A stretch of DNA of 64,000 bases from Apricaphanius iberus (lineage: Eukaryota > Chordata > Actinopteri > Cyprinodontiformes > Aphaniidae), in contig JAPXFQ010002813.1 in assembly GCA_028564705.1 (NCBI GenBank), forward strand, positions 1,860,001 through 1,924,000, read 5' to 3'. Below are positions 10,801 through 25,200 of the stretch, in pieces. The first letter of the stretch is position 1. Every line of letters starts with the position of its first letter. Below the pieces are notes generated by a model that did no database searches, was not told where the DNA came from, and saw nothing but the letters and a program-made list of their open reading frames with translations. Both the position numbers and the translations under genes were made by a program.

Positions 10801-13800
10801 CTTATATATACTCTTTGTAGGACTGCAGGAAGCCTCAGTATGAGGTAAGAAACTGGCTGCTCCACTTCCTCTTCCTGTTGTCGGCCGGTCTAGGCCATGA
10901 AGTCTTTTACATCACCTGTCTGCCCTGCATACACTGGCATCTGGACCCATTCCTCTGCCGCCGCCTCGTCAACATGTGGACTGTAAGTTTCAGCTAAACA
11001 AAAAGCACCTCTGGCCTTGTATGTATCTGTGAGTTCACCTCAACGGGCACAAACCCAAGCCTTCAGGATGATGCCTCCTTGCCTCACAATGCTGCCTTTC
11101 TTCTCGCTGTTGCTCTGTCTCCTTCTCTTGACTTTTCAACCTCCTTTTATCCTCCCAGTGACCTGTCTCTGACACAACCAAGGCCATATATCCCCAGGCC
11201 TATAGGCAGGGGCACTGAGGCCAGCCAGGCCAGGGCCCCTGACATACTAAGAAGAGGACAAATCAGTGCAGAAAGACCGCTTGGATCTCTCTTTTAGATG
11301 TTTAGTCAGACAGAGTCCAGGGCTGTATGACAGGAGACCCTGAAAACATTTCAAATACAGCCTACATGACATTTCAGTGACACACAAGCAGCCATGCACC
11401 CTCACTCCCTCAATGTGTGTGATGGGCAGTGTGTTTTTATGCCCTTTATGTCCCAGCCCCAAGCGCTTGGTGGGTGCCCTGTGTCTGAACCTCTTGTTTG
11501 CCCCCCCAGGGGGAAGAGATACCATTCTTCTGGCATCCTGGCTGCACCATGGCCCCTGTGAACTCCATTTCAAACACACACATAAACTACAACACACACA
11601 TACTTGCAATATCTGTTGCCTTGCTAAACACACTCGTTGCCCATCCCTCTAGTTAGTCATTACCAGCCTCACTATGTAGAGCGTTTTATTGGCCCATCAG
11701 CGTTTGAGCTTTCTCTCTCTTGACCGGCCATTTGGTCTGTCTGGCCTAGGGGGGCATCACCCTGCACCTCACTCTCATTACAGCTCCCTACCATTGTTTT
11801 GCAGGAGTTAGCTAAAGTTAGGGCTGAGTGACAGAGACAAACGCACACATTCTACACAAATGTCCTTTAGTGTTATTTCTTGGTTTCAGGTTGACTCTGG
11901 TTTACTCAGAAGACAGAAGCCATCATGAGCCATATGGTCAAGAATTCCCTTTATCACAGGCTTATTGCAGTGTTGTAATATTCCATCATAATGCAATGCA
12001 TTCTCCGTGCATGCTGGGGTTCCCTCTAGGTACTCCGGCTTCCTCCCACAGTCCAAAAACATGACTGTTAGGTTAATCGATCTCTTTAAATAATCCTTAG
12101 GAGTGGGTGCATGCATGGTTGTTTGTCCTGTGTGTCTCTATGTTGCCCTACGATGGACTAGCGACCTGTCCACGGTGTACCCCGCCTCTCGCCCATTGCC
12201 CGCTGGAGATAAGCACCAGCCCTTTACTTGACACAAAGAAGAAGCTCGACTTTGTCGTCAATTAAAGGTCTTCATTACGCTTTTTGTTTTTGTTTTTTTC
12301 TGTTGTGTTTACTACTGACCTCGTGTGGAGGCTTTATGCAAAAGTTCTATATTCCCAGATTAGCTTTCAGGTCTGTGAGGAAGAAAAGGTTTCTGGAATC
12401 AGTGAGTGTTTTTTGAAACCAACAACCCATTGTAGAAAAAAACATGTTAAGTGGATGGGGCTTGGATGAATAGATATGCAAAGGATGTTTCAATGCGACC
12501 AACCTCTGCAAAGAGGGTGAGTTGCCTTGTTTGTGCAGTAAAACAATTCTGCCACTGGTAAATTCAGAAAGCCTTTTTACCTTTGCCATCGTCATTAAAA
12601 TTTTGAACGCTTGCTTTCCACCGGACGTAAAACCAGAGCGTAACGTAATAGATGCGTTTTACTCAACAATGCGTATCACTGGCGAAAGCGTTCCACCCAG
12701 CTGGTGCCCGGAGATCACGGAATTACAGGAGAATTGCAATTGCATAACTTAAAGGGTAGCATAAAAAAATGCTATGCTCATAAGTAGCATAAACTCACTA
12801 TCCACTCACAGAACTGCAGATATTTTAGTCCATTCCTTCTCTTTTTTCATGCTGCCCTTTTAAAAATGGCCACTGGCATCATATAAACTGCTTGTATCTC
12901 CAGTTCAAGAATTAAATTATTGTAGTCCATGATAAAAACCAACAAATTAGACCCTCAGACCAACCGACTTCAACTTTAGTGTCACAAGTAGTGATGTTTT
13001 GTTTTGGGTTTTTTTTGCAGCCAAGCAATTGGAAATCTGGAAAACGTTCTCTCGAAATCTCGAAAGGACATGTGCATGTCCGTTATTTCAAAACGCCCAG
13101 GTTATTTTACTTTCTCCAATGCCTGATTTTCTGTCTGGTCCGAACTAGACTTCTGAGCTTGACATGTTTTAGAAGTGTGCTGTGTAAAAAACAGAACTGC
13201 TGTGTCAATTTAGTTGAGGGCCATGACACAACGCTTCAGAGGTCGTTGACACACATCGCATGTATGTGTAAAAGTTTAGAGCATGCAACGTGAGTTTTTT
13301 TTTATGTTTTCACATAGCTTTCATTCCTGTGAATTGACAGTGGCCACTGTGTGTGAACGCGCGCGAGGCATGGCTCGCGGGAGTCACGTGCGCAGCCTGA
13401 AATGGAATCAATCCTATCTTTTGACGTACGCGTCGAGCGTAGGTCATATCTCCCAGAGAAAATACATTTAAAACACTTTTAAAATTGATACACTAAACTT
13501 AAATATAAAATCGTCACAATACCATACACACAGACACACACACACAAAAAAAACAATGAACAACTAAACACAGTTGATGGCTGTATCTGCAGTCTTGGGG
13601 AATTGTTTTTGATGTTAGGAAGCTGTAAATTGAATATTACCATTATTACAACCAATATTACCTTATTTCTCTTAATTTAACTTCTCCTTTACGCCACGCA
13701 AAAACGCAGCATGTGTGGCAGGTTTTGCCCAAGGGTTGCAGGGGTTCACGCCCTTCCGTGAATATGCGAGATGCATGACACTGGCCTAAGATGGGTTCGA

Positions 13801-16221
13801 AACACACTGCTATCAGCCACCTTTTACACTTCGCTATAACATGTCCGGTGGGGAGGAGGGGTTACAGAAAATTAGATTAGGCCCAGATTTATGCTGAGAT
13901 TTTTAGTTTTCTTATTTAGGTCTATGCTGTTCGACTTTTGATCAGTAGATTAACAGCTGGTTAATTGATTAATAAATTATTTGCCGACCCAGTTTGTTAT
14001 GTCTGTTTTTCTCTTGCATTTTAAAGCTCTGCTGACCCTGCGCTTATAATGCATTAGCATGAGTTGTGACTACTTTGTAATTTCTTCCCTGATTGTTTTT
14101 GAGCAGGAGTGTTTATCCGTCTGTAGATAGTTCACATACCAAAAAGCACACCTTGTTTCCCTATCAAAACATGCTATTATAAATCTATTCTCATCTGATT
14201 ATCATACATTTCTCTCATGCTTAGTCAACTTTAGCTGAAGTCGAATTATTTTTCGTTTTCTGCTCTAAGTTCTATATTTAGCTTGTAAAATATTGTTTTC
14301 ATTACCTTTTTGATGTTAATGTACACGCAGAAGACGAACTAAATGGAGTTCTTAAATGTTACCATGAAAACATTTTTTAAAACTCCTTTATTGTCGCTAA
14401 GCCGCAACGCTTCAAAAACAGAGAAATTAGTAACAAACCCATTTATTAATCATGTCATTGAGGAAGAAAAAAACGGCCATCACCCATGGTGTTGTTCCCA
14501 CCTTCAAAACGATGACCCGTCCAGCAGCCCATCGTCTCTAAACATACACACACCACACAGTCTTATCCACGCGTGGAAAGATCAAAGTCTGAAGCTGCTC
14601 TGGGCTCGATCAATATACTTATTCACAAGGTCAGACGGTCTTTAACACTTTCCTTAATGTCAGGAGACTGTCTGTTGGGTCAGGCCTTTTGATGCGAATC
14701 TCACAAAGCCACCAATGAGGCAGCTCAATGCGATGTTTGTGTAGAAGATGGGGGTGTCAGATGAAGTCCTCGAGCTGGCTGGCAGAGTCCGTGTGGGAGG
14801 ACTGAGAGTGGGGCTGTGGGAAACAATATGCACACAGTATGGATTACAGTTTGAATACACAGTGGTGGTGCATGGGTTGAATGGGTTTACCATTGTCTCA
14901 TCTTTGGGTTTTGTCTGTTTTCTGTTTGGACGTCTGCATGTAAAGTACGGATGAGTATGGTAATATGATCTTTTATATTCAGAAATGACCCAAGGGGGCA
15001 GCAAAAACTGGAAAACAGCATCTGTGCGTAACAAGTCTATAGTGAATCAAACTGCAACATTGTTTTTTTTTTTATTCTTTTAGTGTCACTTACACAGTCA
15101 GCGTTAAGAATTTACAAAAAAAATGTAAGGTCATCTTCGTTTCTTAAAGTGACTTTAATGTTAATGCCCCGACTAAACGATTTTTTAAGGGCAACTGCGG
15201 CTCAGTTGGTAGAGTGGTTGTCTTGCAGTCGGGTCGTGGGTTCAATTCCAGCTTCCTCCAGGCACAGGTTGATGTGCCACTGGGCAAGGCCCTTAACCCC
15301 AAGCCATCTAGCAAGCTTCGTATTAGTGTATGAAGGTGTGTGCATTTTTGAGTGCGAATGGGTCTATATATATAAGTCCAGTCCATTTGCAGCTGTTAGC
15401 TAGAGTGATACAAATTTTAGATCGGTGCTGTAGCAACAGCGGTAATTACCGTTAACTTTGTGGGTTATGTAGTGCCTAACATTGTTGAGAATCATTATTG
15501 GTACCCTTGGTCACACACTGCTTTACATACCTATCACTACACACACCTATCACTATCACTACACACATATTGGGAGGAGAGAGGAAAAGCGAGCCCAGCT
15601 TTCTCATTTTATACATGTGGAAACATGGAGAAGACACAGTGTGTGGAGAATATTTTGATATTTAAAAAAAAAAAAATTCACGATACAACCATAAGCTTCT
15701 ATGTGTTTTTAGGGATTTCATGTGATACACCAACACAAAGTAGAGTACAACAGTGAAGTACCAGGAAAATGACACTCAACATTTTGATTTGCTTAATCAA
15801 ATTTGCCTGAAACCGAGCCTCTGCTTCAGTCCCATCTTTTGTAGCCTCCAACATATTTTCTTCTCTCTTGCACTCTATATAGATCCATCCATCTTCCCAT
15901 AAACTTTGATCACCTTCCAGAGATGGGTAGTAACTCGTAATATTCAAGTAGTTACATTTACTTGAATAATTTCTTTTGGGGAAAAAGACCAAAACAACTT
16001 TTATAAGTATAATTACAATACTTATTACTTTTACTTGAGTAATATTATTCTAAATGATTGCTACTCTCACTTGGATCTTCTGGATACTCTACTCACTGTG
16101 AGTAACGTTACTAAAAGAAGAACAAATATATTGTAAAAATACATGAGATACAGAGACACACCTGCAGTTTAAGCTTACGTGAGTCTGCTTGTTTGTACAA
16201 AAGCTTTATATCATATTATAC

Positions 16222-16261
<40 letters not shown>

Positions 16262-19200
16262 TCAGTTACAGAAAAATAATTTATACACAACCAGTAAAAG
16301 TTTCAGCACACACAAGGCACAAAAAACCCATCCCCCACCCCGTTACTGCGTAAGTCATGCTCAATCATGTAGTATAAGTAACTTTCATAACGTTTATGAA
16401 ACTAAAGAGTGTTTATTGTGCTTAAATTTTGTCATCAGTTTTGTCCTTTTTTTCATTTAGTTCTTTAAAATACCAGACTTTACACATAATGTGATATTTT
16501 AGTCTTTCAGAATAAATCTTTTTGAAATGATTTCTCAGATGTCATGACCAGTTACTTAACAGCCTTTTAACCAGTGCTTCTTTTACTCTTGATTAATTTC
16601 CTCAACGGCTCGACTTGAGTAGAAAAACAGCTCTACTGTCCATCCCCCCACCATAATGCTGCCACCCCCATCTTTCACCATGGAGATGACATGTTCAGGG
16701 TGATGTGCATGGTTAGTTCTTCTGCGTGACACAAAGCAAGAATTACTTGTAGCGCTCCCTCAACTCTACAGAACTAGATACACAAGGAAGGCAAAAACTA
16801 CAAGTCAGCATTGTTGGCTTGCAGATGCGTGGTGAGAAAGTGCAACTTAAATAGAGACCACTGATTTGTGGTTGCATCATGTATTTTGTGGTTGTTTTTG
16901 TATTTTTCAACTGCATTTCTTTGCTTTGGTTCTTTGCTGGCAGCAAAACAAATTACCCTTTGGGATAATAATCTTGACACATAGTGCTTTGGATGTTGGC
17001 TAGAAAGTTCACTTTGCTGTCTCTCTTAACTGAGTGTTCTTATCTATTTTTTATTTCCATTCTTCCAAGCTGCACAGCTAATAGTGGCCTTTTAACATAT
17101 TGTGAAGTTCTGCGGAATGAGAGATTGCAGAACTAAAGATGTTGAGATTCTCTTTGGGAGTGAGGACGACGGAAAGGATAAGGAAATAATACATCAGAGG
17201 GACAGCTTATGTTAGGTGTTTTGGAGATAAAATCTGCGAGGCCTGACTGAGACGGTTTGGACATGTTTAGACGATAGACAGTGATTATGTTGGTAGAGGG
17301 ATGGCTGAGGACGGACCCATCAGGCACTAGACAGAGACGGAGACCAAAAATTAGATTTATGGATGTGGTGAAAGAGGACATGAAGTTTGGTGTGAGGGCA
17401 GAAGATAGCACTAAATGGAGACAGATGATTTGCTTAAAGATGTTCACTTCAATTTATTCATATAGTGCCAATTCACAACAGATGTTATAGTTCTCTTACA
17501 AAATATGCCATACAGATGATTAAACAGGCAGATTATTATGCACATCTGCTTATTTATTAAATTACATATTGCATTAAAGTCATTGATCTGGTATATTACA
17601 AAATAATACAAATAATGTATAAAGTTAAATTAATATTAAATTAAAGTTACTTCAAGTTAATATACAAAGGTTTTCCAGACAAAGTATGATTTCAGAGATG
17701 TCTGCAAATTTACTGTTCTTATGGCAAAAAAAGAACTTAAACCGATTTATATATATTATTGGTTTTTCATTTTGGAATATTGCAAATATAAATCTAGGAA
17801 CTTGTGGTACATTTTTTGGTTTTCAAAAGGATGGGGGTACAAGAGTTTATAATTGACTCAGTTGTCATACTGATACTCTTGTCTTTGAAAAAAAATATAT
17901 GTGTATATGTTAATAAGTAGCTTAATTTGTTAAATTAAAAAGGACAGGCATATATATAATCATTAAGCTTCTGCCTATCCCTTTTCAGTCACCTGATAAT
18001 GTATTGTTTGCACTGTAAATGTTTTGTTTAAAATTGTGACTGAATAAAAAATCTGAATCTGAATCTCAAGGCAATTTACATAAAAGGTCATTTAAATAGA
18101 ACTAATGAAACCTTTCAATCAGTAAAAGAGTTTTCTAATTAAGGAAACCCAACAGATTGTAGCAAGTCATTTACTAACAGTTGTGCCTCATACATTCAGA
18201 CTCCAGCCAGAGCAATGCTCTCAGCAATCCCTCATGTAGCATGTAGTGACAGTGGAGAGAAATAACTCCCCTTTAATAGGAAGAAACCTCCAGCAGAACC
18301 TGGCTCAGTACAAGCGGCCACCTGCAACAGCCGTCTGGGGTTTTGAGAAGACAGAGAAGTGACACAAAAAGAACAAAAGGAACTCAGGTAATGGTGTGTT
18401 CACACCGCTCCAAATATCAAAAGCAGCAAGATTACATGTAAAGTCTATGGTTGAGGCTGTCAGAGGGGTGTCAGAGTTTCTGCGGTGCTTTCGGTGCGTT
18501 GGCCGCATCAGTTTGTTAAGCTTTCCCTGCGTTCCAAGCATCAAAGCACCAAAAGCCACCAACGCAGAAGTTCAGCTAACTGAACTTTTGGCACTCTTGA
18601 CGCAGCGTGTCTACCAATCAGAGGATCTCACTATAGTTACATTGCCCGACATCAGCATTAGCCAGCCAAGATCCATCAATGTTTAAAATATCCTCCAAAG
18701 AAAGGCCTGCAAGCGCTTTGCAAGCCTCAGCCTAAAAATGTACCGGCGTCAAACCAGTCGCTTTGTGAGCGTTGCTTGACGCTGACAAAGCGTCCGGTGT
18801 GAACAAACCATAAAGTACTTTTTATATCAAAGAAAGTAAAAAGTTGATAACAGAATGTTCAGTTACTGGGAGCATCATTCGAGTCTATTGCTGCATTCCA
18901 TTTGTCTCGGAAACTCTGGCGTCCGAGTTGCTGTACACGAGAACGTGACGTCATTCCTGATTTAGCGCATTACAGTTTGTCTCGTTACACTCCGAGCCGG
19001 AAAGAACATGGACGCTTTGAGGGCAGCAGCTGTCGAGGGGCGGGCTAGTTATTGCTATTGTTTTTAGCGGCATATCATTTTCAGCAGACCAGCATGAAAA
19101 ACAAAGCTGTACATTGTATTACACGCACAGCAAGGCCGTGCATTGTACAAATTGGCGACCAGATTAAAGCAGAAATGTAGTCAAGTGTGTAAAAGCATTT

Positions 19201-22200
19201 AAAAACGACATTGAAATGACCAACAGTGCAAATGCCAAAAAAATATATCTCAACTACGGGCGCAGCCATCTTTGTTTCTGTTTTGCCCCCCCTCTACTCG
19301 GTCTACTCTCAGAGCTCCGAGTTGGAGGGGGCGTGTCTCGGTGAGATGATGCAAGACAACTGCGAGATTTCCGACTTTCCGACTCAGAAAGGTTAACTGG
19401 AATGCAGCATATGCTCCCCCTCCAGCAGAGTATTGTAGCTAAGCAGGATACCAGACCAGGTATAGCTTCTATAGAGAGAAAATCACAGAAAAAAAAAATC
19501 CAAGGTTAACTGCCTTACGGACTAAAGCTGGGAGCTGGTTCCGCCTGAGAGGAAACTAAAAGATTCCTACTATTACCAGTAAACCTGTAGAATTGCTCTG
19601 TTAGGAACGTATGGAACAATCAGATCGTTGATGTAAGATTGAAGTTGATTATTTAGGGCTTTATATGTAAGAAGGAAGATCTTAAACTCTATTCTGTATT
19701 TAACAGGGAGCCAATGGAGAGAAGCTTAAACAGAAGAAATGTGATCTCTTTTTTTAATATTCATCAGAACTCTTGCTGCAGCATTTTGGATCAACTGAAA
19801 TCTTTTAATTGCATTTTAGAATCAAAGTAGCCTAGCCTTGAAGTAACAAATGCATAGACTAGTTTCTCAGCATCACTCCTGGACAGGATGTTTGTAATTT
19901 TAGCAAAATTCTGGAGGTGATAGAAGGATATCCTAGAAACCTGTTTAATACGGGGTTTGAATGTCATGTCTTGGTCAAAAATATTGAGGAGGTTCTTTAC
20001 GTTATTACCAGTTCTGAGTTTGGGTGGACGACTATGTCTTGGTGGCTTTCCAGTTCCATTTACAGATGAAGAACTGACTTGAGACATTCAGCCTCGCAGC
20101 ACCTTAGCCAGCTTTAAACGTCTCCACAACTTTGTCCCCGACCTGTCTCCTGTGTCCTTCGATGTTGTTAGTCCACTAATGCACTCTGACACACCTCTTC
20201 ACTGAACAACTGTATTTATCCTGAGAATAAATTACACATGGATGGGGTTTAGATACTAATCAAGTCTCTTCTGAAATTTAATAACACAGGGATTTCAATC
20301 AAGGGGACTGCAGAAAGACGGGCTGACCTAATTGCAACAGATGTGGTTCTACAAACGGTTTACTTGGGCTAAATTCATGGAACTGATTTTTATCAGTAAA
20401 CATTTCTTATATTTTTTTATAATTTCCCTCCCCTTTACATTCATGTACTGCTGTGTGTTGGTATGAAAACTGCTAATACATAGTCATAGTCAATAAGTCA
20501 ATAAATGGATGTGTTATGATGCAGCTCGTCTGTCAGATTAACAGTAGGCTACCTTTTCAAAACAAAACCTTTAAGCAGGTATGAAGCATACTTTTCATTA
20601 AGCCCACATTAGGGAATTAAAACATTATTTATTTGTATGATGTAATAATGTAATCTTAAATATCGGGTTTTCAAAATGAAGGCTTGGAAATATCAGTCTG
20701 TGTGTAATTTATGTATTATGTGTTTCACTTAGTGAATTGAATTATCAAAATAAATGAATGTTTAAAAAAATATTTACCTGTATTGAATATGACTATATGC
20801 ACTAAATGATGACCTTCGTTAATTGCCATTTTTACAGCTGTTTTTTTTTTTTTTTTTTTTACTGAAATCAAATCAAAAAGCTGACGTTACCTCCTGTTTA
20901 AATGAATACTTCCCAAAATAGGATCTTAATCAATAAATGCAGGGTCTCAGGAACCACTGAAGACATTAAACTAAATGAAAAAAATATTGATGGAAGCATT
21001 TTTATCTATTGAAAGTATTGAAAGAGATTAAAAACTGTACTTATTAGTGGATAAATGCAGTAATATAGCTTTCGATGTTTCTGTACCCATTTGTATTTGA
21101 CTTAATTGTGCAGGTACATCTCATAAGATCAAAATATCATGAAAAACTTTAAAAAAAAATGTTTTTAAACAAAGTGAAACTGAACTACAATATAGACTTT
21201 TGCACTTCAGGTCAAATATTTCAAACCATTATTTCTGGTAACTTTGATGACTACAGTAAGTTGAAATTTAATTAGAATATTGTGAAAAGTGACATACTTT
21301 TGGTGTCACATCCTAATCAGCTAATTACCTCACAACACCTGCACCTCTAAGTGGTCTCTCAGTCTGGGTCAGTAGGCAACAAGACCACATGGGGACTACT
21401 AAACACTGGATAGACGTCCAGAAGACATTCATTGACACCCTCCACAAGGAGGGGAAGCGTCAAAAGTTCATTGATAAAAAAGACCAAAAAAAAGCTGGTT
21501 TTTCACAGACAGCTGTATCCAAGTATATTTATAGAAAGTTGTGTGGAAGGAACAAAATTACTAAAAAGAAATGTGCACTGAACTCAGCTTTCTAAAATGA
21601 TTGATAAAAATATTGTACATTTAGACAATATGTACTGTGTATTCAGCCAATTGGGGGGAGGGGTCAAGATTTTTTGTTTTCCACTCATTCACTGTTCCTC
21701 TTCCCTGGACTTTCTAGAGTGTTTGAGAAGTGGTGGTGTTAATGAACTAAGAATATTGATCTAAAAATGTAAAAAGTAATAAGTTCTCCACTTGAAGCAG
21801 TGTTGAAGAGCAACTCACCCTTACCAGAGTCTTACTCTGCCCACATTTCTTTTTTTCAAAAATGCACCAAAATTGGGTGTTCCCTGTAGGACATTTTATA
21901 CCCTACAGCAAAAGGATGGAGTAAATAGCAATTGCCGATTCAAATTCAACTATCGAGTTTGATAATCTTAAGAGGGCGCCATACTGACAGTCTTAAAATG
22001 TTTTGGAAATTTAGAAATTTTTTACTTCTACTAAGATACGCTAAAATACCAAAATAATGACCGGAAATGTAGACAACAATATTAGACACTAATTTAGGCA
22101 CACATTTATACAGGTTATCAGCACCAAAAAAATGAGTGAGTTGCTCTTTAATTATTAGTGAGGGTTGAAGAGAATTGGGCTTGATTCTGTCTGTTATTAA

Positions 22201-25200
22201 GATAAATCCAAGTCTGTTTCTAATCTCCAAAGATAATCAGGTAAAATGTATTTTCTTCCAGTTTTTTACTGGGCGAAGACAAAGTTGCATTTTGTGCACT
22301 AAACATAAAAAGTGTTTTGGCTGATTTCCACTAACAGAACTTCAGGGTAATTTGACCGGACCTTCCAGATGTGGCGGTTTTTGGGGCCATTTCAGGAACC
22401 AGCATAGTACCTGTATTAACTGTCCTCAGAATGGTGTGATCAAGTCGCTCAGCGGGAGCTGTGTGGTTAAGCCACACGGAGTGGTTGTAATTCCGAAGAA
22501 ATGAGCAGACGCGAAAAAAACAGGCTTTGTGAAAATAAAAGTTGCTGCTGCAGCAGTTTACAGCAAAGGCAAACAGAAACACACTAACATGCTTCTTCTA
22601 AATCGATTCTGTTTTTTCTGCAGCTCTGGGTGCCTTTTTGCACTGATCAGTGACACTACTCACTGCTGAAGCAGTTCTGATATGCAGATGTCTTTAGCTG
22701 ATTGCTTAAAGGGACGATTATGGAGACACGGTGGCTTAGAGGAGTGGGCCAACATATTACCCCGCCAGAAAAAGATCTGGTTAAATTACCCTGAAGTTCC
22801 GATAGTGGGATCCTGCCTTTTGACACACAAAATCTACCAGGTAAACTGCACTGGTACCAGTTCAGTAAAGAAGTGATTTTTATAACACGTGGAAATTGTA
22901 AAGCTTAAATACTATGTTTCTATTGCTATTTTTTTATTTGGTTTAAGATTTACCTTTTTTACTGATGTTAACTATATCAGAGCTGTACATTTGAAAGATC
23001 AAAATATGATGGGTACCCCACTATGTTAAATTTTTGGGTCCAGCTCTGCATGAACAGATTTTGATAGCAACAGAGGAAGCAGACTGGCCTGTAAAAAAAA
23101 AAAAAAAAAAAAATCCGGCTGCTGTCCCATGTATTATTTATGTGAAGAGCCAGGATGAATGGTGTGCTATTTTTCAGTTCTTGTTTCCTATCATCATCGC
23201 TTACCCTCAGGAATGCCCTTGTGGCTGAAACAGAGCAAATCTCTGCACCCTGCTTACTTCCTAGTCAGTGTCTGCCTGAAGTCTAAAAAAAGATCAGTGG
23301 GTCTCTACATTTACAGATCAGCAGAGGTCCTTTCATGTCTCCTTTGCCATGGTAACAAAATCTTGTTGATAGCAGTGAGATCTTAACAGCGGCGTCTCTA
23401 TGCTTCTCTTAAACACATACATTAGTATCCTGCTCCCTCTGTGCTCGCTGCCTACCCTGCTCCTCACTAAGACAGCCATTCATTAAATATACAAGGCCTG
23501 GCTTTAAATAAACCTTAAGCCGGAGTGGCACGGCCTTTCAACTCGCTGCTGGGATCTCATGAAAGAGAGTAGGCCACAGATTTGGCTGGACACAGGCTTT
23601 ACACCACCACCTACCTGCCCACATGATCAGCTGGCTCTACTCTTGAATCAGGTGGAGAGCCCATTCTCAGCCAAAGATGCTAAAGATTACATCTCAGAAT
23701 CAGCTTTAATGGCCAAGTATGAGACATACAAGGAATTTATAGTTTACAGTACAACCTGTCCAAGATCAGGAGGCCGCGAGACGGTGTGTGTGCGTGTGTG
23801 TTGTGTGCGTTAGTGGATGCAGGTGGACGGGGAGGAGGAGACTCTTTTGACATTCCTCTCACAGGTTCGGAGGAAAATGCAAAAAGACTCCAGATAGAGG
23901 CACAGGACACAGGGCAGTGGGATAAGACACAGGAGGAGGAGGGAGAGAAAAAACCGTGCGTCCTCGCTGAGAGCCAGAAGTAGACAACCTCAGGAAAGTC
24001 TGCCGTCTTCATAATGGTTTCTTGTACCAGATTTAGTTACTGCACGTTTGCAGCATCTGTACTTTTTACTTTGTGGGAACTACACTTTTGTGCTGCCAGA
24101 TCCTTGAGTCAGGATGTTGTTCAGATATTTAAGAGAGCCGGAGGTTAGTGTTCATCAGGATTTTTACTTTATGAAAAGGTTTCCTCTTTTGCTTCTTTCT
24201 TCTTGTTATTCCTTTCTGTGAATCTAAAAGAAATATTGAGTTATCAGTGTAAACTAGACATTGGTTAATGACAGGTATTAAAATGTTATGATTTTACCAT
24301 CATACCATTTCTATAATCCATGTTTTTGGACTATAAATTAGCAAAGCAATGCCCTTTCCTCACCTCTTGCTCTGCACTCGTGGTCATCCGGCTGAATGAA
24401 AGACAGATTCTTCACTTTCCACAAACTGTGCATGAGACAGTTTGTGTTTGGAAAGCACATAAAAAGCCATGGCAGGAAGGTAAAGGAAGCACAGCAGAGC
24501 CTACACAAGCAGAGAGTCTGAACTATTTGCCAGCTAACAGCTTAAAACCCTTAAATGTGTTACTTGATAAAAAGTTCAGGGGAAGGTTTAGATTTTAAAT
24601 GGTGTGTTTTTATTTCATATTCATGACGTAGTTTTTTGAAGTGAAATTACATTTTCAGGAAATAACTATTACTGGAATAATTCATATGTGATATTATTTC
24701 AGTAGCAATTGGTGGTTTTATATTTAAAACAGCTGCGATTAGATCATGTTTTACATTTTAGTTCAACATTTTCTGTTTCACAATCAGGAAAAGTTATGTT
24801 ATTGTAAGCTGTTATAACAAGTATGAGAATCTCATACTGACACATCCCTTGTATGAACCCCCTGGTAAATTATGCTGTCCTGCACAGCTACCGTAAAATG
24901 GTCGTTCTAGTTTTTTTCTTTTCACAAATGGTCTCACATTATTCCTCAAGCACCCGTTCACCCTAACCATTTTTAACTATTTTAACAATTTTTTTCATTG
25001 TTATGAAATGCTATTTTCTGCCAAACATCTCTTCTTTCCAAATTATTTCATTTTAGATGAATCTTTCCAGGAAATGTTCATTTCAGAAGTTCTACTTTGC
25101 ATTTTCTGTAGCAAAGTTCTGTTTGTTTCTAACATTTCTGAGAATAAGGTTAAAGTCTTTGAGTCTCTTTCTGATTGTTCAAGCATACATTTTAAAATAA

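Larger units (their letters stand above)
7868..10820 (+). other. sgpp2 intron 1
   Basis: 2.95 kb. It contains a minus-strand SINE fragment (about 8665-8870) and a decayed Tc1-like element (about 9775-10700). The remainder is AT-rich with nothing recognised. The acceptor is CTCTTTGTAG. Confidence 0.8.
15700..17120 (-). mobile_element. Decayed Tc1-like element, with nested insertions
   Basis: The left end (about 15708-15760) has the fish Tc1 terminal block TTAGGGATTTCATGTGAT then CCAACACAAAGTAGAGTACA. At 16640-16730 the minus strand carries the Tc1 transposase segment for [11 protein letters not shown] (+ strand CCATAATGCTGCCACCCCCA). There is no intact frame. A GGGTAGTAACT-type repeat and a TA microsatellite lie inside it. 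The right end is not firmly placed. Confidence 0.5.
18060..20060 (-). pseudogene. Decayed L2-type LINE, interrupted by two MITEs
   Basis: 18060-18385 matches the LINE 3' UTR, and 19500-20060 matches the 3' part of ORF2 (minus frame with [18 protein letters not shown] and [18 protein letters not shown] blocks). Both correspond to the intact LINE at 28110 and 28960-29560. The two pieces are collinear and separated by MITEs at 18390-18811 and 18889-19409, which inserted later. Confidence 0.75.

Noticed and set aside
14660..15034. 124-codon minus-strand ORF in sgpp2 intron 2
   Set aside because: No family resemblance, low-complexity Thr/Ser-rich stretches, and an overlapping plus-strand ORF.
22331..22876. 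Two opposed small ORFs (83 and 64 codons)
   Set aside because: They span the inverted arms of MITE C, so their mirrored positions follow from the repeat rather than coding.
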